Source of the DNA: Tyto alba
Lineage: Eukaryota; Chordata; Aves; Strigiformes; Tytonidae
DNA: 64,000 nt
Assembly: GCF_018691265.1 (NCBI RefSeq)
Contig: NW_024881322.1
Location: 13,355,489 to 13,419,488, forward strand
Direction of reading: 5' to 3'
In this document: positions 39,901-50,400 of the stretch, in pieces
Layout of the letters: the number at the start of each line of letters is the position of its first letter
How positions within the stretch are numbered: position 1 is the stretch's first letter
Made by a program: the position numbers and the translations under genes
Notes under the pieces: generated by a model
Told to the model about the DNA's origin: nothing
The model's database searches: none
What the model saw: only the letters and a program-made list of their open reading frames with translations

Positions 39901-40621
39901 CTGATGAATGCAAACAAGTAGAGAACAAAAGCCATGAGCAAGCTGTATCATTCCACTGCCACATTAATACCTCTAACTCTAATTGACAGGGTAATTAAAA
40001 CCCACAGATATCCCAGGAAAGCAGCCCGAGTAGCTGTGATCATGCCATGTAAGTGACATAGAACATGTTCTGTGAAATAGGATAGAAATGGTTTATCTGC
40101 ATTTTGTGTCACCAAAACAGCTGTCCTGATTATTCACATCCTATTAAGTGTACTTTGAGCATGTCAGAATCAATTAAAAATAGTTGTCATTTCAGATAAC
40201 AGTTTTGGAATCTGGAAACCAGGAATAGCTTCCTTGGGACAAAGACTCCCAAAGGCTCTCTTCCACAGGGGCTCTGTCATTCACCTGCTTCTCACTCCTC
40301 AGGTTTGTGACAGTTTAGGGTCAGTCCTCCATGGGAGACCTCTAGAGCAGAAACACCACCTTATTGCTTTATTGCTCTCCTCTCTCCCAAGTCTCCTCCT
40401 GTGTGCTTTTCCTAGAACTGGCACATCTCCAGTTTCTCCTCAGTTTCTAACAACATTGTTCCCACTCTTCACCCTCTTTCTAGATCCTGTTTTTTTCATT
40501 CACCAACTCATATTACATGGGCTGCCCATGACTCAGAGTTGAAGGACCATGACTGCAGGAACAGTGATTTTCCATTGTGGACACTAAAATTTTAAGGGGC
40601 CAGTTGAATCAGTTGGATGTT
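33960..40621. other. Intergenic DNA with a pyrimidine-rich tract
   Basis: No gene recognised across about 6.6 kb. A pyrimidine-rich tract lies at 35150-35315 (listed separately). A 130-codon minus-strand frame at 38584-38976 has AT-rich, basic composition and no domain, so it is not called. An A run follows at 37131-37143. Confidence 0.5.
35150..35315. repeat. Pyrimidine-rich low-complexity tract
   Basis: About 165 bases strongly biased to C and T on the plus strand (purine-rich on the minus strand), without a fixed repeat unit. Such asymmetric tracts can adopt non-B structures. They also explain the open frames here on both strands. Confidence 0.6.
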
Positions 40622-40850
40622 CAGAATAGAATAGACTAGAATAGCACAGTTCAGCTGTAAGGAACCTAGAACGACCACGTAGTCCACCGGCCTGACCACT
40701 TCAGGGCTGCCCAACGCTCCAGCACGGCATTAAGGGCTTTGTCCAAAGGCCTCGCAAACACTGACAGGCCCGGGGCAGCGACCGCCTCTCCGGGAAACCT
40801 GCTCCAGGGTCTGACCACCTCCTTGGGAAAGAAATGTTTCCTTATGTCAA
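40622..40850 (-). mobile_element. CR1 LINE 3' segment, antisense (3' half of an inverted copy)
   Basis: On the minus strand this reads as a CR1 3' region: GACATAAGGAAACATTTCTT, CAGACCCTGGAGCAGG, TGTCAGTGTTTGCGAGGCC, GCAGCCCTGAAGTGGTCAGG, CTAGGTTCCTTACAGCTG and a tail of CTATTCTATTCT at the left edge. It therefore points left. At about 40850 it meets CR1 sequence in the opposite orientation (40851 onward). Both segments are parts of the same element type and abut in element coordinates, which suggests one 5'-inverted insertion (see findings). Confidence 0.75.
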
Positions 40851-40877
40851 GTCCATGGGACCTAAAGGGATTCATCC

Positions 40878-41426
40878 TGTTGGAGAATGGCTCAGAGACA
40901 AGGGTCCTGAGCCCATGGAGCAGTTGTACGATCAGAGCCTGTTCTAAGGGCTGATGCTGCCTCGCTGATGCTGGGCCCCACTAGGGTTTTCCTGCAGCTG
41001 CTCGCAGCTGTTGATACATGAAGAATGTCAAGGACACTTCGGCCTTGTGTACAGTGGTGTATCGAAAACAGGTTGAGAGGAATTGGGAATAGTGGTCTGA
41101 GAAACCCAGTGTTATGGTAACGGTGGTCTGAGAAACACTGTGTTATGGTACTGTTGTGTATCGAAAACAAGTCAAGAGGAATCAGAAATAGTAGCATGAG
41201 AAACTTAGTGTTATGAGAAGCTTGTGCTGTTAGCTAACTGCAAGTAGGTGGACCATGCAAATACGACCTTTAGAGCTTAAGCCAATCAGCTAGTGACTAG
41301 TAGGCATAATAATTATCATTGTCTGTATAAATATATGTACCCTGGACCAATAAAGACACACGTTGATTGATGCTCTATCTTCCACATTGAACCCGTCTCG
41401 GCGTGTTGTTCGTCTGCGGCTCCGCA
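40878..41426 (+). mobile_element. Solo LTR (549 bp) inserted in CR1, with a perfect 6-bp target duplication
   Basis: Begins TGTTGGAGAATGG and ends GCGGCTCCGCA. It is flanked on both sides by TCATCC (40872-40877 and 41427-41432), an exact 6-bp target duplication. Removing the LTR and one copy of TCATCC brings two CR1 ORF2 pieces together without loss, which fixes the boundaries. Plus-strand signals are in order: a CCAAT box in GCCAATCAGC at 41281, TATAAATA at 41326-41333 and AATAAA at 41349-41354. A 6-bp duplication is typical of class II (ERVK/alpha-beta-like) elements, so that class is inferred. No internal viral genes remain. U3 contains internal repeats (see separate entry). Confidence 0.88.
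41057..41220 (+). repeat. Repeated blocks in LTR U3
   Basis: GTGTATCGAAAACA occurs at 41057 and again at 41156 (99-bp spacing). A roughly 31-bp block of the form GTGGTCTGAGAAAC...GTGTTATGG starts at 41092, 41123 and, more diverged, 41191. Repeats of this kind in U3 are commonly enhancer duplications. That role is inferred. Confidence 0.75.
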
Positions 41427-42939
41427 TCATCCCAGTGTACTGAAGGAGCTAACAACAGATGTTACAGCAGGACCCCTCTTAATCATCTACGGAAGGTCTT
41501 GGGAGGTCCCTGCTGGCTGGAAGCTAGCCAACACTCTTCCACTTTACACGAAGGGCATGAGGGAAGACCCAGGAAACTACAGACCTGTTAGGAAAAATTA
41601 TGGAGAAGATCATACTGGGTGCTAATAAACAGTATTTAAAGAACGATACAGTCATCAGGCACACTCAACATGGGTTCACAAAGTGAAAGTCCTCTTTAAT
41701 TTAATATGCTTCTACAATAAGGTCACCCACCTGGTAGATGAAGGAAAGGCAGTACATGTCCTTTTTCTGGATTTTAGTAAGACTTTTGATACGTCCCTCC
41801 CAGCATCCTTCTGGACAAGCTGTCCAGCTGTGGGATGAGCAGGTACACGGTGTGCTGGGGGAAGAACCGGCTGAGCGTCAGGGCTCAAAGTGTGGCAGTG
41901 AGCGGGGCCACATCTGGCTGGTGACCAGTCAGCAGCGCTGGTCCTCAGGGTTCAATTCTAGGGCCAGTTCATCAATGATCTAGAGGCAGGAGCTGAATGC
42001 AGGGTTGGTAAGTTTGCTGCTGATAGTAAACTGGGAGGAGCTGTTGACTCTCTCGAGGGACAAGAGGCCTTGCAGGGGGGTCTAGATGGATTGGAGCACT
42101 GGGCAACCACCAGTGGCATGAACCTGACCAAGAACAAACGCCGGATTCTGCACGTGGGACAGAGTAACAGCAGGCACCAGCCTAAACGGGGAGAGGAGTG
42201 GCGGGGGAGCAGCCCTGCAGAAAGGGGCCTGGGGGTGCTGGCTGACAGGAGGCTCAGCAGGAGTCAGGGGTTGTGCCCCAGCAGCCAAGAGGGCAAACCC
42301 CATCCTGGGGTGCATCCAACCCAGCACGGCCAGCCGGGCAGGAGAGGGGATTGTCCCGCTGGATTTAGCGCTGGTGCGGCCTCACCCTGAGTGCTGGGTG
42401 CGGTTCTGGGCCCCGGCACCTAAAAAAGGGCGGGAAGGTGCTCGAGCGCGTCCCGAGGAGGGCACCGAAGGCGGTGAAGGGGCTGGCAGGCACGTCCTCG
42501 GCGGAGCGGCGGAGGGCTCGGGGTTTGTCTAGTTTGGAAAGAAGGAGGCCGAGGGGCGACCTCGCTGCTCCCCACAGCTCCCTGAGGAGGGGCCGTGGGG
42601 AGGGAGGTGCTGAGCTCTTCTCCCTGGGACCTGGTGCCAGGACAAGAGTCGCGTAACGAGACTGTCACTTGCCTGAAGTGCCAGGGGTTTCAGCTCCAAG
42701 AACACTTTCAGGGACACGTAACACAAAGGTTACAAGGGGAAACAGGATTCTATTTTAGCTTTCTGAATCTGTTTCGGAGCCGATGCTCACGAGCATTGAC
42801 ACAATGTGCACGTGTAGCCAGGAACAGGCTGATGCTGGTGCAGTTTGGCTTGAAAACCCATCCCCTGCAGTCTGCAAAGGCAAGTCAGAGCTGCAGAAAG
42901 TAGCAGCGGGAAAACTGGCCGAGCTGTCCCTGTTTTCTG

Positions 42940-43850
42940 AAGAGTGAGAGTGTGAAGAATGAGGATCAGGACCGACCAGAAGGAAAAGAAGGCGAAGAAG
43001 GAGAAAGAGGAGGAGTGTGGTGCCGTGGGGTGCTTTCCCAAGTGTGACCCGTACGGGTGCCCAGCACACCCTCTGCCTCCCCAGCCCGGCTCCCCCGCTG
43101 TGCTGCTTGGCCAGCGATGCGTGAGCAGCGCTCCCGTGCCTGCCCGGCGCTGGGGCTGGGGCAGGGAGAGCTGGAAAGTGGCAGCTCCGGGCGGTGCCGC
43201 GAGCCTGGAGCCCTCCCGAGCACGGGCTGCTGTGCACAGGCCAGAGCCCCCGGGGACATGGAGCCAAGGGAAGAGCAGAGCTCGCTGCCGCTGCGAGCTG
43301 GCCGTGGGCGAGAGAGCCCGAGAGAGCCCGGGCACGAGTGGGGCCGTGGGGGTGCGAGAGCCGCAGGCAAGAGCCGAGCCGAAAGGGCCCGCGGGAGCCT
43401 GACCCGGGGCCGTGCTCAGTGCCACGGAGGACAAGCAGCACAAGCAGGGGTGGCCCTGGGACATGGGGGTGACGGGGCCCCCACGCGCAGCCCCGCCGGC
43501 CGCCCCTCTGCCCAGCCCCCTTTGGAGCGAGGCCTTGGGGTGCCGGCCCCGAGGCAGCCCCTGTGCCCAGGAGGCCCCGGGGCCTGTCCCTGCCCTTGGT
43601 GGCCATGCTCTGGGCCCAGCTGCGGGGCGTCCCCGACGTGTCCTCTGCCGCTCGGCTCCAGGGACACACCCGGTGCTGCTCCTCTGCCCTCAGCCCCTGG
43701 CAGAAGCCAATCCCGCAGCCCAGAGACCGCCCTGTGAGCCGTCCCCTCTCCGCGCCAGAGCTGACGGCCACGAGGCCCCGCAGCCAGGAGGACCAGGGAC
43801 CTGATCTGGCTGGACACAAACCCTTTTCCTGGGGCGTAAGGGGGTGATTT
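42940..43850. other. GC-rich island of unknown origin
   Basis: About 0.9 kb of strongly GC-rich sequence with frequent CpG. It starts with a purine-rich stretch (about 42962-43015) and is open in several frames on both strands at once, including a 354-codon minus-strand frame and a 226-codon plus-strand frame. Openness in many frames is what GC-rich composition produces. The predicted products are A/G/P/R/S-rich and show no domain. It is not recognisably CR1 or LTR sequence. It could be an orphan CpG island, a lncRNA promoter, or a GC-biased insertion. Confidence 0.5.
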
Positions 43851-44338
43851 CAGCAGCCGCGGCCTGGAGGAAAGTCAAAGTGTAACCAGAGCCACAAGCT
43901 GGGATGGACGGTGCCCACAGAGCGCCATGGAAATCAAACAGCCTCTGAAAAACAAACGAGCAGAGGTGACGCTGGTGTGGTGGAAAGGCCGGTCCTTTTC
44001 AGACCTAGAACACTGGGATCTGTGCCCAAAGGACTGCCAGGAAAACAACTTCTCCAACATGGGAAAACAGCCCATTGCTGCTATTGCTGTCACATCCCCT
44101 TGTCCCACTGAAACCAAGTTGTGCAGCTCCTCTGGTTAAACACACCCACCGGCCATGGTTATACGGGATACAAAATATGCTTCAGCCACGGAGTGAAACT
44201 TTCAGAGCTCATTTGTGGCTTTAACCTTTCTGAGAGTTATCTGCCTACCTGAATTTGTGGGAAGATGTTCAGATCTTATCTAAAATCCTGGCAAGTCTCA
44301 TTTTCCTTATGGATTTAGTATTCTGAGTACTGAAAAAG
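43851..44338. other. Unassigned DNA between GC island and LTR
   Basis: Composition returns to average. A plus-strand frame at 43927-44139 (70 codons) has no recognised domain. No repeat recognised. Confidence 0.45.
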
Positions 44339-44919
44339 TGTCATGGTTTGACCTGCTGGCAACTCAGCCCCACAGAGCCGCTTGCTCACTCCCCCCTGGT
44401 GGGATGGGGAAGGGAATTGGAAGGGTAAAAGTGAGAAAACTTGTGGGTTGAGATAAAGACAGTTTAATAGGTAAAGCAAAAGCTGTACACACAAGCAAGG
44501 CAAAATTCACCACTTCCCAAGGGCAGGTAGGTGCTCAGCCATTCCCAGGACAGTCGGGCTCCATCACATGTAACGGTCACTTGGAAAAACAAATGCCATC
44601 ACTCTGATGTTCCCCCCTTCCTTCCTCTTCCCCCAGCTTTATATGCTGAGCATGATGGTACATGGTCTGGAATATCCCTCCGGTCAGTTGGGGTCAACTG
44701 TCCCAGCCGTGTCCCCTCCCAGCTCCCTGTGCCCCCTCAGCCACTCACTGGTGAGATGGGGTGAGGAGCAGAAAAGGCCTTGGCTCTGTGTAAGCGCTGC
44801 TCAGAAATAACAAAAACATCTCTGTATTATCAACACTGTTTTCAGCACAAATCCAAAACCTAGTCCCATACCAGCTACTATGAAGAAAAAATGACTCTAT
44901 CCCAGCCAAAACCAGCACA
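44339..44919 (-). mobile_element. Solo LTR of a common avian ERV family (581 bp)
   Basis: Minus-strand start is TGTGCTGGTTTTGGCTGGGA and minus-strand end is AGGTCAAACCATGACA, the well-known ends of an LTR family abundant in birds. TATAAA (minus) lies at 44638-44643 and ATTAAA (minus poly(A) signal) at 44463-44468, followed by the typical CTGTCTTTATCTCAACCC block. Flanks are AAAAG (left) and AAGAG (right), four of five bases alike, fitting a decayed 5-bp duplication (ERVL-like behaviour, inferred). The sequence upstream on the minus strand is not a polypurine tract, so this is a solo LTR rather than a 3' LTR. Confidence 0.88.
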
Positions 44920-45357
44920 AAGAGTAAGGAAGGTACTATGCTTGTCATTTTGTATGTCGGTCCAAAATCCGTTATGTACCTCCAGGCTATGTAAATAAGG
45001 GCAGTTATACCACAGACATTCATTTGGTTGTGGTGATGCCAGGGCTGAAAGAACGGGTTTGGTTCCCTCTGCACGAACTTTGCACAGACACAGAGAGCAC
45101 ACATGATTTCCTAACGATTCCTTAGTAGTGCACCAAGGACCATTTGCTACTACTCTGTTTATGGTGAGGTCTTCTTCTTGGAAAGAAGTCCTGAATTGTT
45201 TTGTGTCCTTTACCATATTTTTCCTCACAATTCAATAGTTCTTTTCCTCCTTTGACCTTCATCCTGGATACCCTTCTTGAAAGTGATGGCAGCCCTCTCA
45301 GCCTCTGCCTTGCTCCTTCCAGTCATCATTATCTTCTGTAGGCTGTCCATGCCTTAA
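44920..45357. other. Spacer between two minus-strand LTRs
   Basis: About 440 bp with partly open frames on the minus strand (for example a 42-codon frame starting MDSLQKIMMTGRS near 45352) but no recognised retroviral protein motif. It could be flanking DNA or a scrap of retroviral leader. Nothing decides between these. Confidence 0.35.
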
Positions 45358-46343
45358 TGTTGTGGTCTGAGCTCAGAGGGCAACGGAGCACCATGCAGCT
45401 GCTCACTCCTCTCTTTTCCCCCAGCGCTGAGAAGGAGAAAATAAGTAAAAACTTGAGATTTGAGATAGGACAGGGAGGGATAAATCACCCATTATGGTCA
45501 CGGGCAAAAGACAGACTTGTTAGGGGAAGAAAAAAAGAACATAAATTTATGACAGACACTAACAATAACAACACTTAACAGACAGAGGAGGACAGTGAGA
45601 AGCATTACCACATCTTGGGAACACCTTCCCCCCACCCCTCCCTTCCTCCTGGGCTCATCTCTGCTCCCGATATCTCTACCTCCTCCCCCCAGCGGCACAG
45701 GGGCAGGGAATGGGAGGTGCAGTCAGGGCTTCTGCTTCTTCCATCTTTGGTGTGTGGGGATCTCCTGGAACTTTCCCCTGTTCCAGCATGGTCCCCCTCT
45801 CAGAGGAGATGGTCCTCTGCAACTTTTCTCTGACTTGAGTCCCTCCCATGGGCTGCAGTGTTTCCCTCGCTGCTCTGGTGTGAGACACTAACTTTCTCCA
45901 ACTGGAGTCCCTCCCATGGGCTGCAGCCCTTCTGGAGCTGCTGCGGTGTGGGACAACCCTGCATGCTGCAATCCTCCCAGCACTGAACTACAACAGTGGG
46001 GGCCGTTTCTTTCCACAGTGTCCCAGCCTCCTTCAGGTGTAGTCACCTTAATTTATCGTGGGGCCCCCCACAGGCCATAAATCAGTGTCTGCTCCACCAC
46101 AGACCTCCATGAGTGGCAGGGGGGGCCGCCCTGCCGTCTCATCACAGGATACAGGGGGGTCTCTGCTCTGGCACACCTCCCCGCCTTTCTTCATCTTTTC
46201 CTCCACTGACCTTGTTGTTTACTGAGATGTCGCAACTCCTCCTCACAAGTCCCAACTCCTCCTCCCAGGTCCCTTCTTAAATATGGTATCACAGAGGCGC
46301 AGCTGATTGGCTCGGCCTTGGTGCAGAGGGTGTCAGTGTGACA
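45358..46343 (-). mobile_element. Diverged LTR related to the 21-kb element
   Basis: Shares long blocks in the same order as 21028-22100: CATTATGGTCACGGGCAAAAG, CAGTGAGAAGCATTACCACA, CCCGATATCTCTACCTCCTC, GCATGCTGCAATCCTCCCAG, CAGGCCATAAATCAGTGTC and GGCGCAGCTGATTGGCTC. The TATA-like TATTTAAG (minus) is kept at 46276-46283. The AATAAA is mutated. The U3 end present in the 21-kb copy is missing or replaced beyond the GATTGGCTC block, and no target duplication is visible, so the copy is probably truncated. It is minus strand, like its relative. The two are not the ends of one provirus: they are 24 kb apart and each stands alone. Confidence 0.8.
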
Positions 46344-49300
46344 AAATTACTGATGACATCATTCAGATACAAAGGAACTTCTTTTTTTTTTTTTTTTATT
46401 TGATTAATAAAAGAAACTATGAAAATCATCTAGCACAAACATGGTAATTACTTTGCAAATCTGCTGCAAAGAGTGCTGAGAGCTGCCAGACTATGTCTGT
46501 TCATTTAAAGAATCTCAAAATCTTGATAGATAGCTGCAGAGAGCTGCTATCCTGAACGGGCCCCTCAGACCTAGGCCATAGCTGGTCTCCAGCCCTGCCT
46601 CCTTGCTGGACCGAGGACCCATGATGCAGCCCCGTCTCCAGGCCTGTTTCCAGCCGCATCTCTCGCTACTCACAGCCAGTCCCCCTGGCTGGACGCTGGG
46701 CCTGGCTCATCCCCTCGCTGTGCCCGGGGCTGTCAGTGGAGCAGGTTACCAGCCGCTGTCTCTGCCCCTCTGGGCTGGATCCTGCGGGATGGTGCCCCAC
46801 TGGTGAGGGCACGGCCCGTGCCAGGGTCACCAGCAGCTCCTGCCTCCCCTGCCTTCAGCCAGCAGCCGGCCCTTGCTGCTCCCTAACAACCTCCCTGCAC
46901 AGCCTCATCCCCCAACATTTTGCAGCTCAGGCACTTCCTAAGCCAGAGGGTGTTGAAGTATTCAGCAACCCATCAGTGGATTGCCCTCCATCAACCTCTC
47001 CTGCCTCACTTTGTAAGCTCCTGGTTTGTGTATGGCCAAACTGTAGACAGAAACTGATCCTCAGCAGGCGCCTGAGCATTAAAGGCTGGCAAAGAGTCAT
47101 AAACATCTTAAAGCAAGAAAATACTAGACAAACTTAAATATAGGTTTTGCTATTAACTGCGTTTACCATAATTGCCATCACTTAATGACTTCCCCGTATG
47201 CATAAGCAATTAGTGCATTTTACTGAGAGATGGAACAAAGGCAGGAACAATTAGCACATGGCAGCTCTTTCAGTAGCTCAAACCTATCACGTTCTCACTC
47301 CTGATCCTGTGCAGTACACAGCAGGATATAAAGTGTGTAACCAAACGATGTGAACTGACTATCAGAAGATCAAACATTTCTCGCTGCAAGATGTCCTAAT
47401 GTAATGCCAGGAAGTACCCCTCTGTATATAGCATACCTTTGTTTGACACATGAAATATTCAAACATCATCTAAAGTGCTTGGAGCAAGAGAACCACAAGT
47501 ATATGGGTACATGATTTTACTTGGGCCTTTTTTTTTCTTCATGGGAGAGAGGCATCTACTTAGGAGTCAGGGATCTAAGGAATATGTAGTGTAGCAAATG
47601 TGTGCTTTCACTGGCACCACCCACCCCTCCTGCCACATCCACATCCACATCCGCCCTTTTATTTTTCTCCGATGATGCTGTCACTCCATTGTGTTGTGTT
47701 GGAGTAGCAGCTATGCAAGATGAGCAATTTACAGCTCAAATAAATGAAAGCAAATATATTGGTGAATAAGAAGTTAATCGTCACACACACTGTGAAACTA
47801 TCTGCTTTTCCCTGTTGATGTGATTCAGGGCATTAGTGCTCTGAAGAGTTATACAGTTAATGCTGAGACTCATTAATAAATTCCTATTATTCAATGAACA
47901 GAAACATATGCCTTACTGATGTTTCTTCTGTCCTTGTCAATGCCATATTCTAAATCCTGCCAAAGATTTTGCAAAAATTTTGGAAAAAGACAATTCCCTT
48001 CACTGTCAGAATCATCTTTGTGCTCATTCATATTTCTTGGCTGCCTTGCTTGAATGATGTTAGCTCACTCAAATATAATCTGTTCTTCACATGATGTGAA
48101 TCTCCATTAATGTCCATGCTGTATCTAATAAGGAGATGGTTTAAAAAGCCTATTGTGTCAGATACTGCAGAAGAAACCATGAGACATGAGGAATGTGGTT
48201 TTATTAGACTGCTGTAGTTAGTAATGCACTGGGAAGTATATTCTTAAGCCTTACCCAGTCAATATCACCGTTTCTTGCTAATCCATCTTGCCGCTTGGCA
48301 TGTTTTCCCTCCACAATTCCGTTTCACCTGGGAGAGGTGTGACATTAGTTTGTCATCCGACTAACTAGGTTCCAGCATCATTGCTGTAATCCCCTCCCAT
48401 CACTTTGTCTAAGAGTAGAGGAGGAAGGTGCTGCCTCTCCATTATGTAGATAGGATGAACCACAGTCCTATTTCCTAGATTTTTTTTTTTTTTTTTTTAG
48501 GGAGTGCCCTCCATTTTATATAAGTTCTAGCTTAATCAGGAACCTGGGAGACCTATTGAGCAACTGTCCTCCATGAGACACAAAAATAAGTTTTCAACCA
48601 AACCAGCTTGTTAGATCTATCAGGAAAGGGAGGAGAATTTATTCCCACCTTCCCGACAATACAAAGCATAACAGCAAACCTCTTTTCTCTAAAATAACGT
48701 AGAGAAATAAAGTTCTTTTACAGAAATTATCTTTAGACAGTGCAGGATAGTACTGTGGGGAAGGGAGCTGTCCCACTGGATGCACAGGAACGAGTAAAAT
48801 GTAGATTATGCTTAGACGTTGTTCCAGCAATTTACAACAGAATCATCTTCTTTTCCCAAATTTCCTTTCTATGATATAGCCAAGTGCTTATGAAGGGAAG
48901 AAAGTGCAGTCCTTGAAGTGAGTAAGTATCCTAGTAGTTCAGTTTTTGAGAAGTGGATGTCTGGGGGAGTGGAAGGCACCCAGAAATTATGCATTAATAA
49001 AATCTGGAAAAGCAGAAATTAGAAGCAGCAGGTGTTTGGGTTTTTTAATAGCAAAATTCCCTTCAAAAAGCAAAAAATGATTGACCAGAACGGACTTGCA
49101 CAGAGAGAGACTGTAATCCATTAGTGCTTCTTAATACAAAACAATTCTTTTGGGATTAGCATAAATGAGAGTAGAATCTTGCTCATACGGAAAACCCACT
49201 CACATATCCATGAAAATCAAGATGCAAAATGCAATATAGTGTCTGGTTGGCAGAGATGGATAGAGAGAGGGAGAGAGGGAGGAAGAGCCATTGACAGCTT

Positions 49301-50400
49301 AGAATTAGGCTTGTTTATCTTCGAAGAGTGCAAGACCGAGCCTTGCGTGTTTAACCTGTTCAGCACCAGTGAGTAAAGGGCCTGTAGTGTGAGGTACAAC
49401 AGCTTGCTCTGACATTACTGTGCATCCATCACTCCAGAAAAGAGGAAAAATAGTCCCCCTAGTGTACCAGTGCTGTAAGAAGCTGGAGGATCTCTAGCTC
49501 GATTCACTAAATCTGCTGCAAGTTCTGCTATGGTATGTGAGCAACTGCCTAAAGGTATGGTAGTAAAATCCCAGGCTCTGTTGATCACAAGGCTTGTAGT
49601 TTTTGAAGGAAGGAACCATAAACAGTCATAAATAATGAGCATTAAAAAATAAATGTGTTTTAACTATGAAATAATCAGGTTTTACATTGCTGTGTAATTC
49701 TAAATCTTGCTTTTCTCACCCAAGAAATATATATTCTCCTGGAAGAAAGAAGAGAAGGTATTATATACAGCAATACCATTTTCACAAGTTCTTAGCTTTG
49801 TAGCTGAGGGGTAAATTCAAGCACATTATTCTATTCAGAAGTACCGCTTAATTTTTTATTGTTTCAATTAAACAGGGGAAGTATACTGCAGATAAGTGAT
49901 CAGAGAGAAAAGTAGAATCTGAAAGGGAGGAAGTAATCAGTGTCACCAGGGATTACCACTTTTCCCGGATGCCAGAGATCCAGCGTGCTGCTCAAAACAC
50001 AGACTTTGGACCACTTTGAATTTGTACTCTCACAGATTCAGTGCTAACGGAGCCTCTGCCATGTGTAAGCCTTGATCATACCCACCCCCTCAATAATTTT
50101 AGGCACAACAATGCAAACCTGGCCCTTTGTGCCAGGTGCTGTAGTGGCATACAGGAAGGCATAGCTGCCATATATTGCTGTGGCTCCATAACCATTTTCC
50201 TCTCAGGTATGCTAAGGGAGATCCACAGATAAAAAGTTTCAGAGGAGACCAGAAGGTCTCTGCTAGGGACACAGCACAGCTGGTTGGGAAGCAGTATTTG
50301 TCATTCCATCCTTCAACAATTTTCCTCAGATTGGCAGTGTTAGAGCAAACCTGGCCAGCTGAGTTCCCCTTTGCACCCTGATCTCCACCGAGTTGGCTCT
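46344..50400. other. Non-coding DNA with a short GC-rich patch and CR1-like scrap
   Basis: A T run lies at about 46382-46397. A GC-rich patch covers 46550-46900, followed near 46930-46990 by CTTCCTAAGCCAGAGGGTG and CATCAGTGGATTGCCCTCC, which resembles an antisense old CR1 3' region (weak). A second T run lies at about 48480-48498 and a GAGAGG-rich patch near 49261-49283. No gene recognised. Confidence 0.45.

Larger units (their letters stand above)
40851..42700 (+). mobile_element. CR1 LINE ORF2 segment, sense, interrupted by an LTR (pseudogenised)
   Basis: Sense CR1 ORF2 reverse-transcriptase sequence starts just right of 40850, is split at 40877/41427 by a solo LTR, and runs to about 42700. 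Recognisable RT landmarks in shifting frames include PRKLQT-equivalent of the PGNYRP block near 41570, the HLVDEGKAV / LDFS block near 41730-41780, FINDLEAG-like near 41965, FADDTK-like (degraded) near 42010, LEHWATTSGM near 42090, ERGLGVLADRRLSRSQ near 42225, VRRPHPE-like near 42375 and a terminal SLERRRPRGDL near 42540. Frameshifts and stops make it non-functional. From family knowledge, CR1 ORF2 encodes endonuclease plus RT; only the RT and C-terminal part remain. Confidence 0.85.

Noticed and set aside
42755..43819. 354-codon minus-strand open frame
   Set aside because: It lies in a GC-rich block that is open in several frames on both strands at once. The product is A/G/P/R/S-rich without a domain, and there are no splice or promoter signals tied to it.
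44745..45228. Minus-strand frames resembling a membrane protein end
   Set aside because: About half of the product is translation of the LTR itself; the rest shows no envelope motif.
21028..46343. A single provirus bounded by the two related LTRs
   Set aside because: The spacing of 24 kb is too long, the copies are diverged, no gag, pol or env lies between them next to either LTR, and the 21-kb copy has near-matching flanks of its own.
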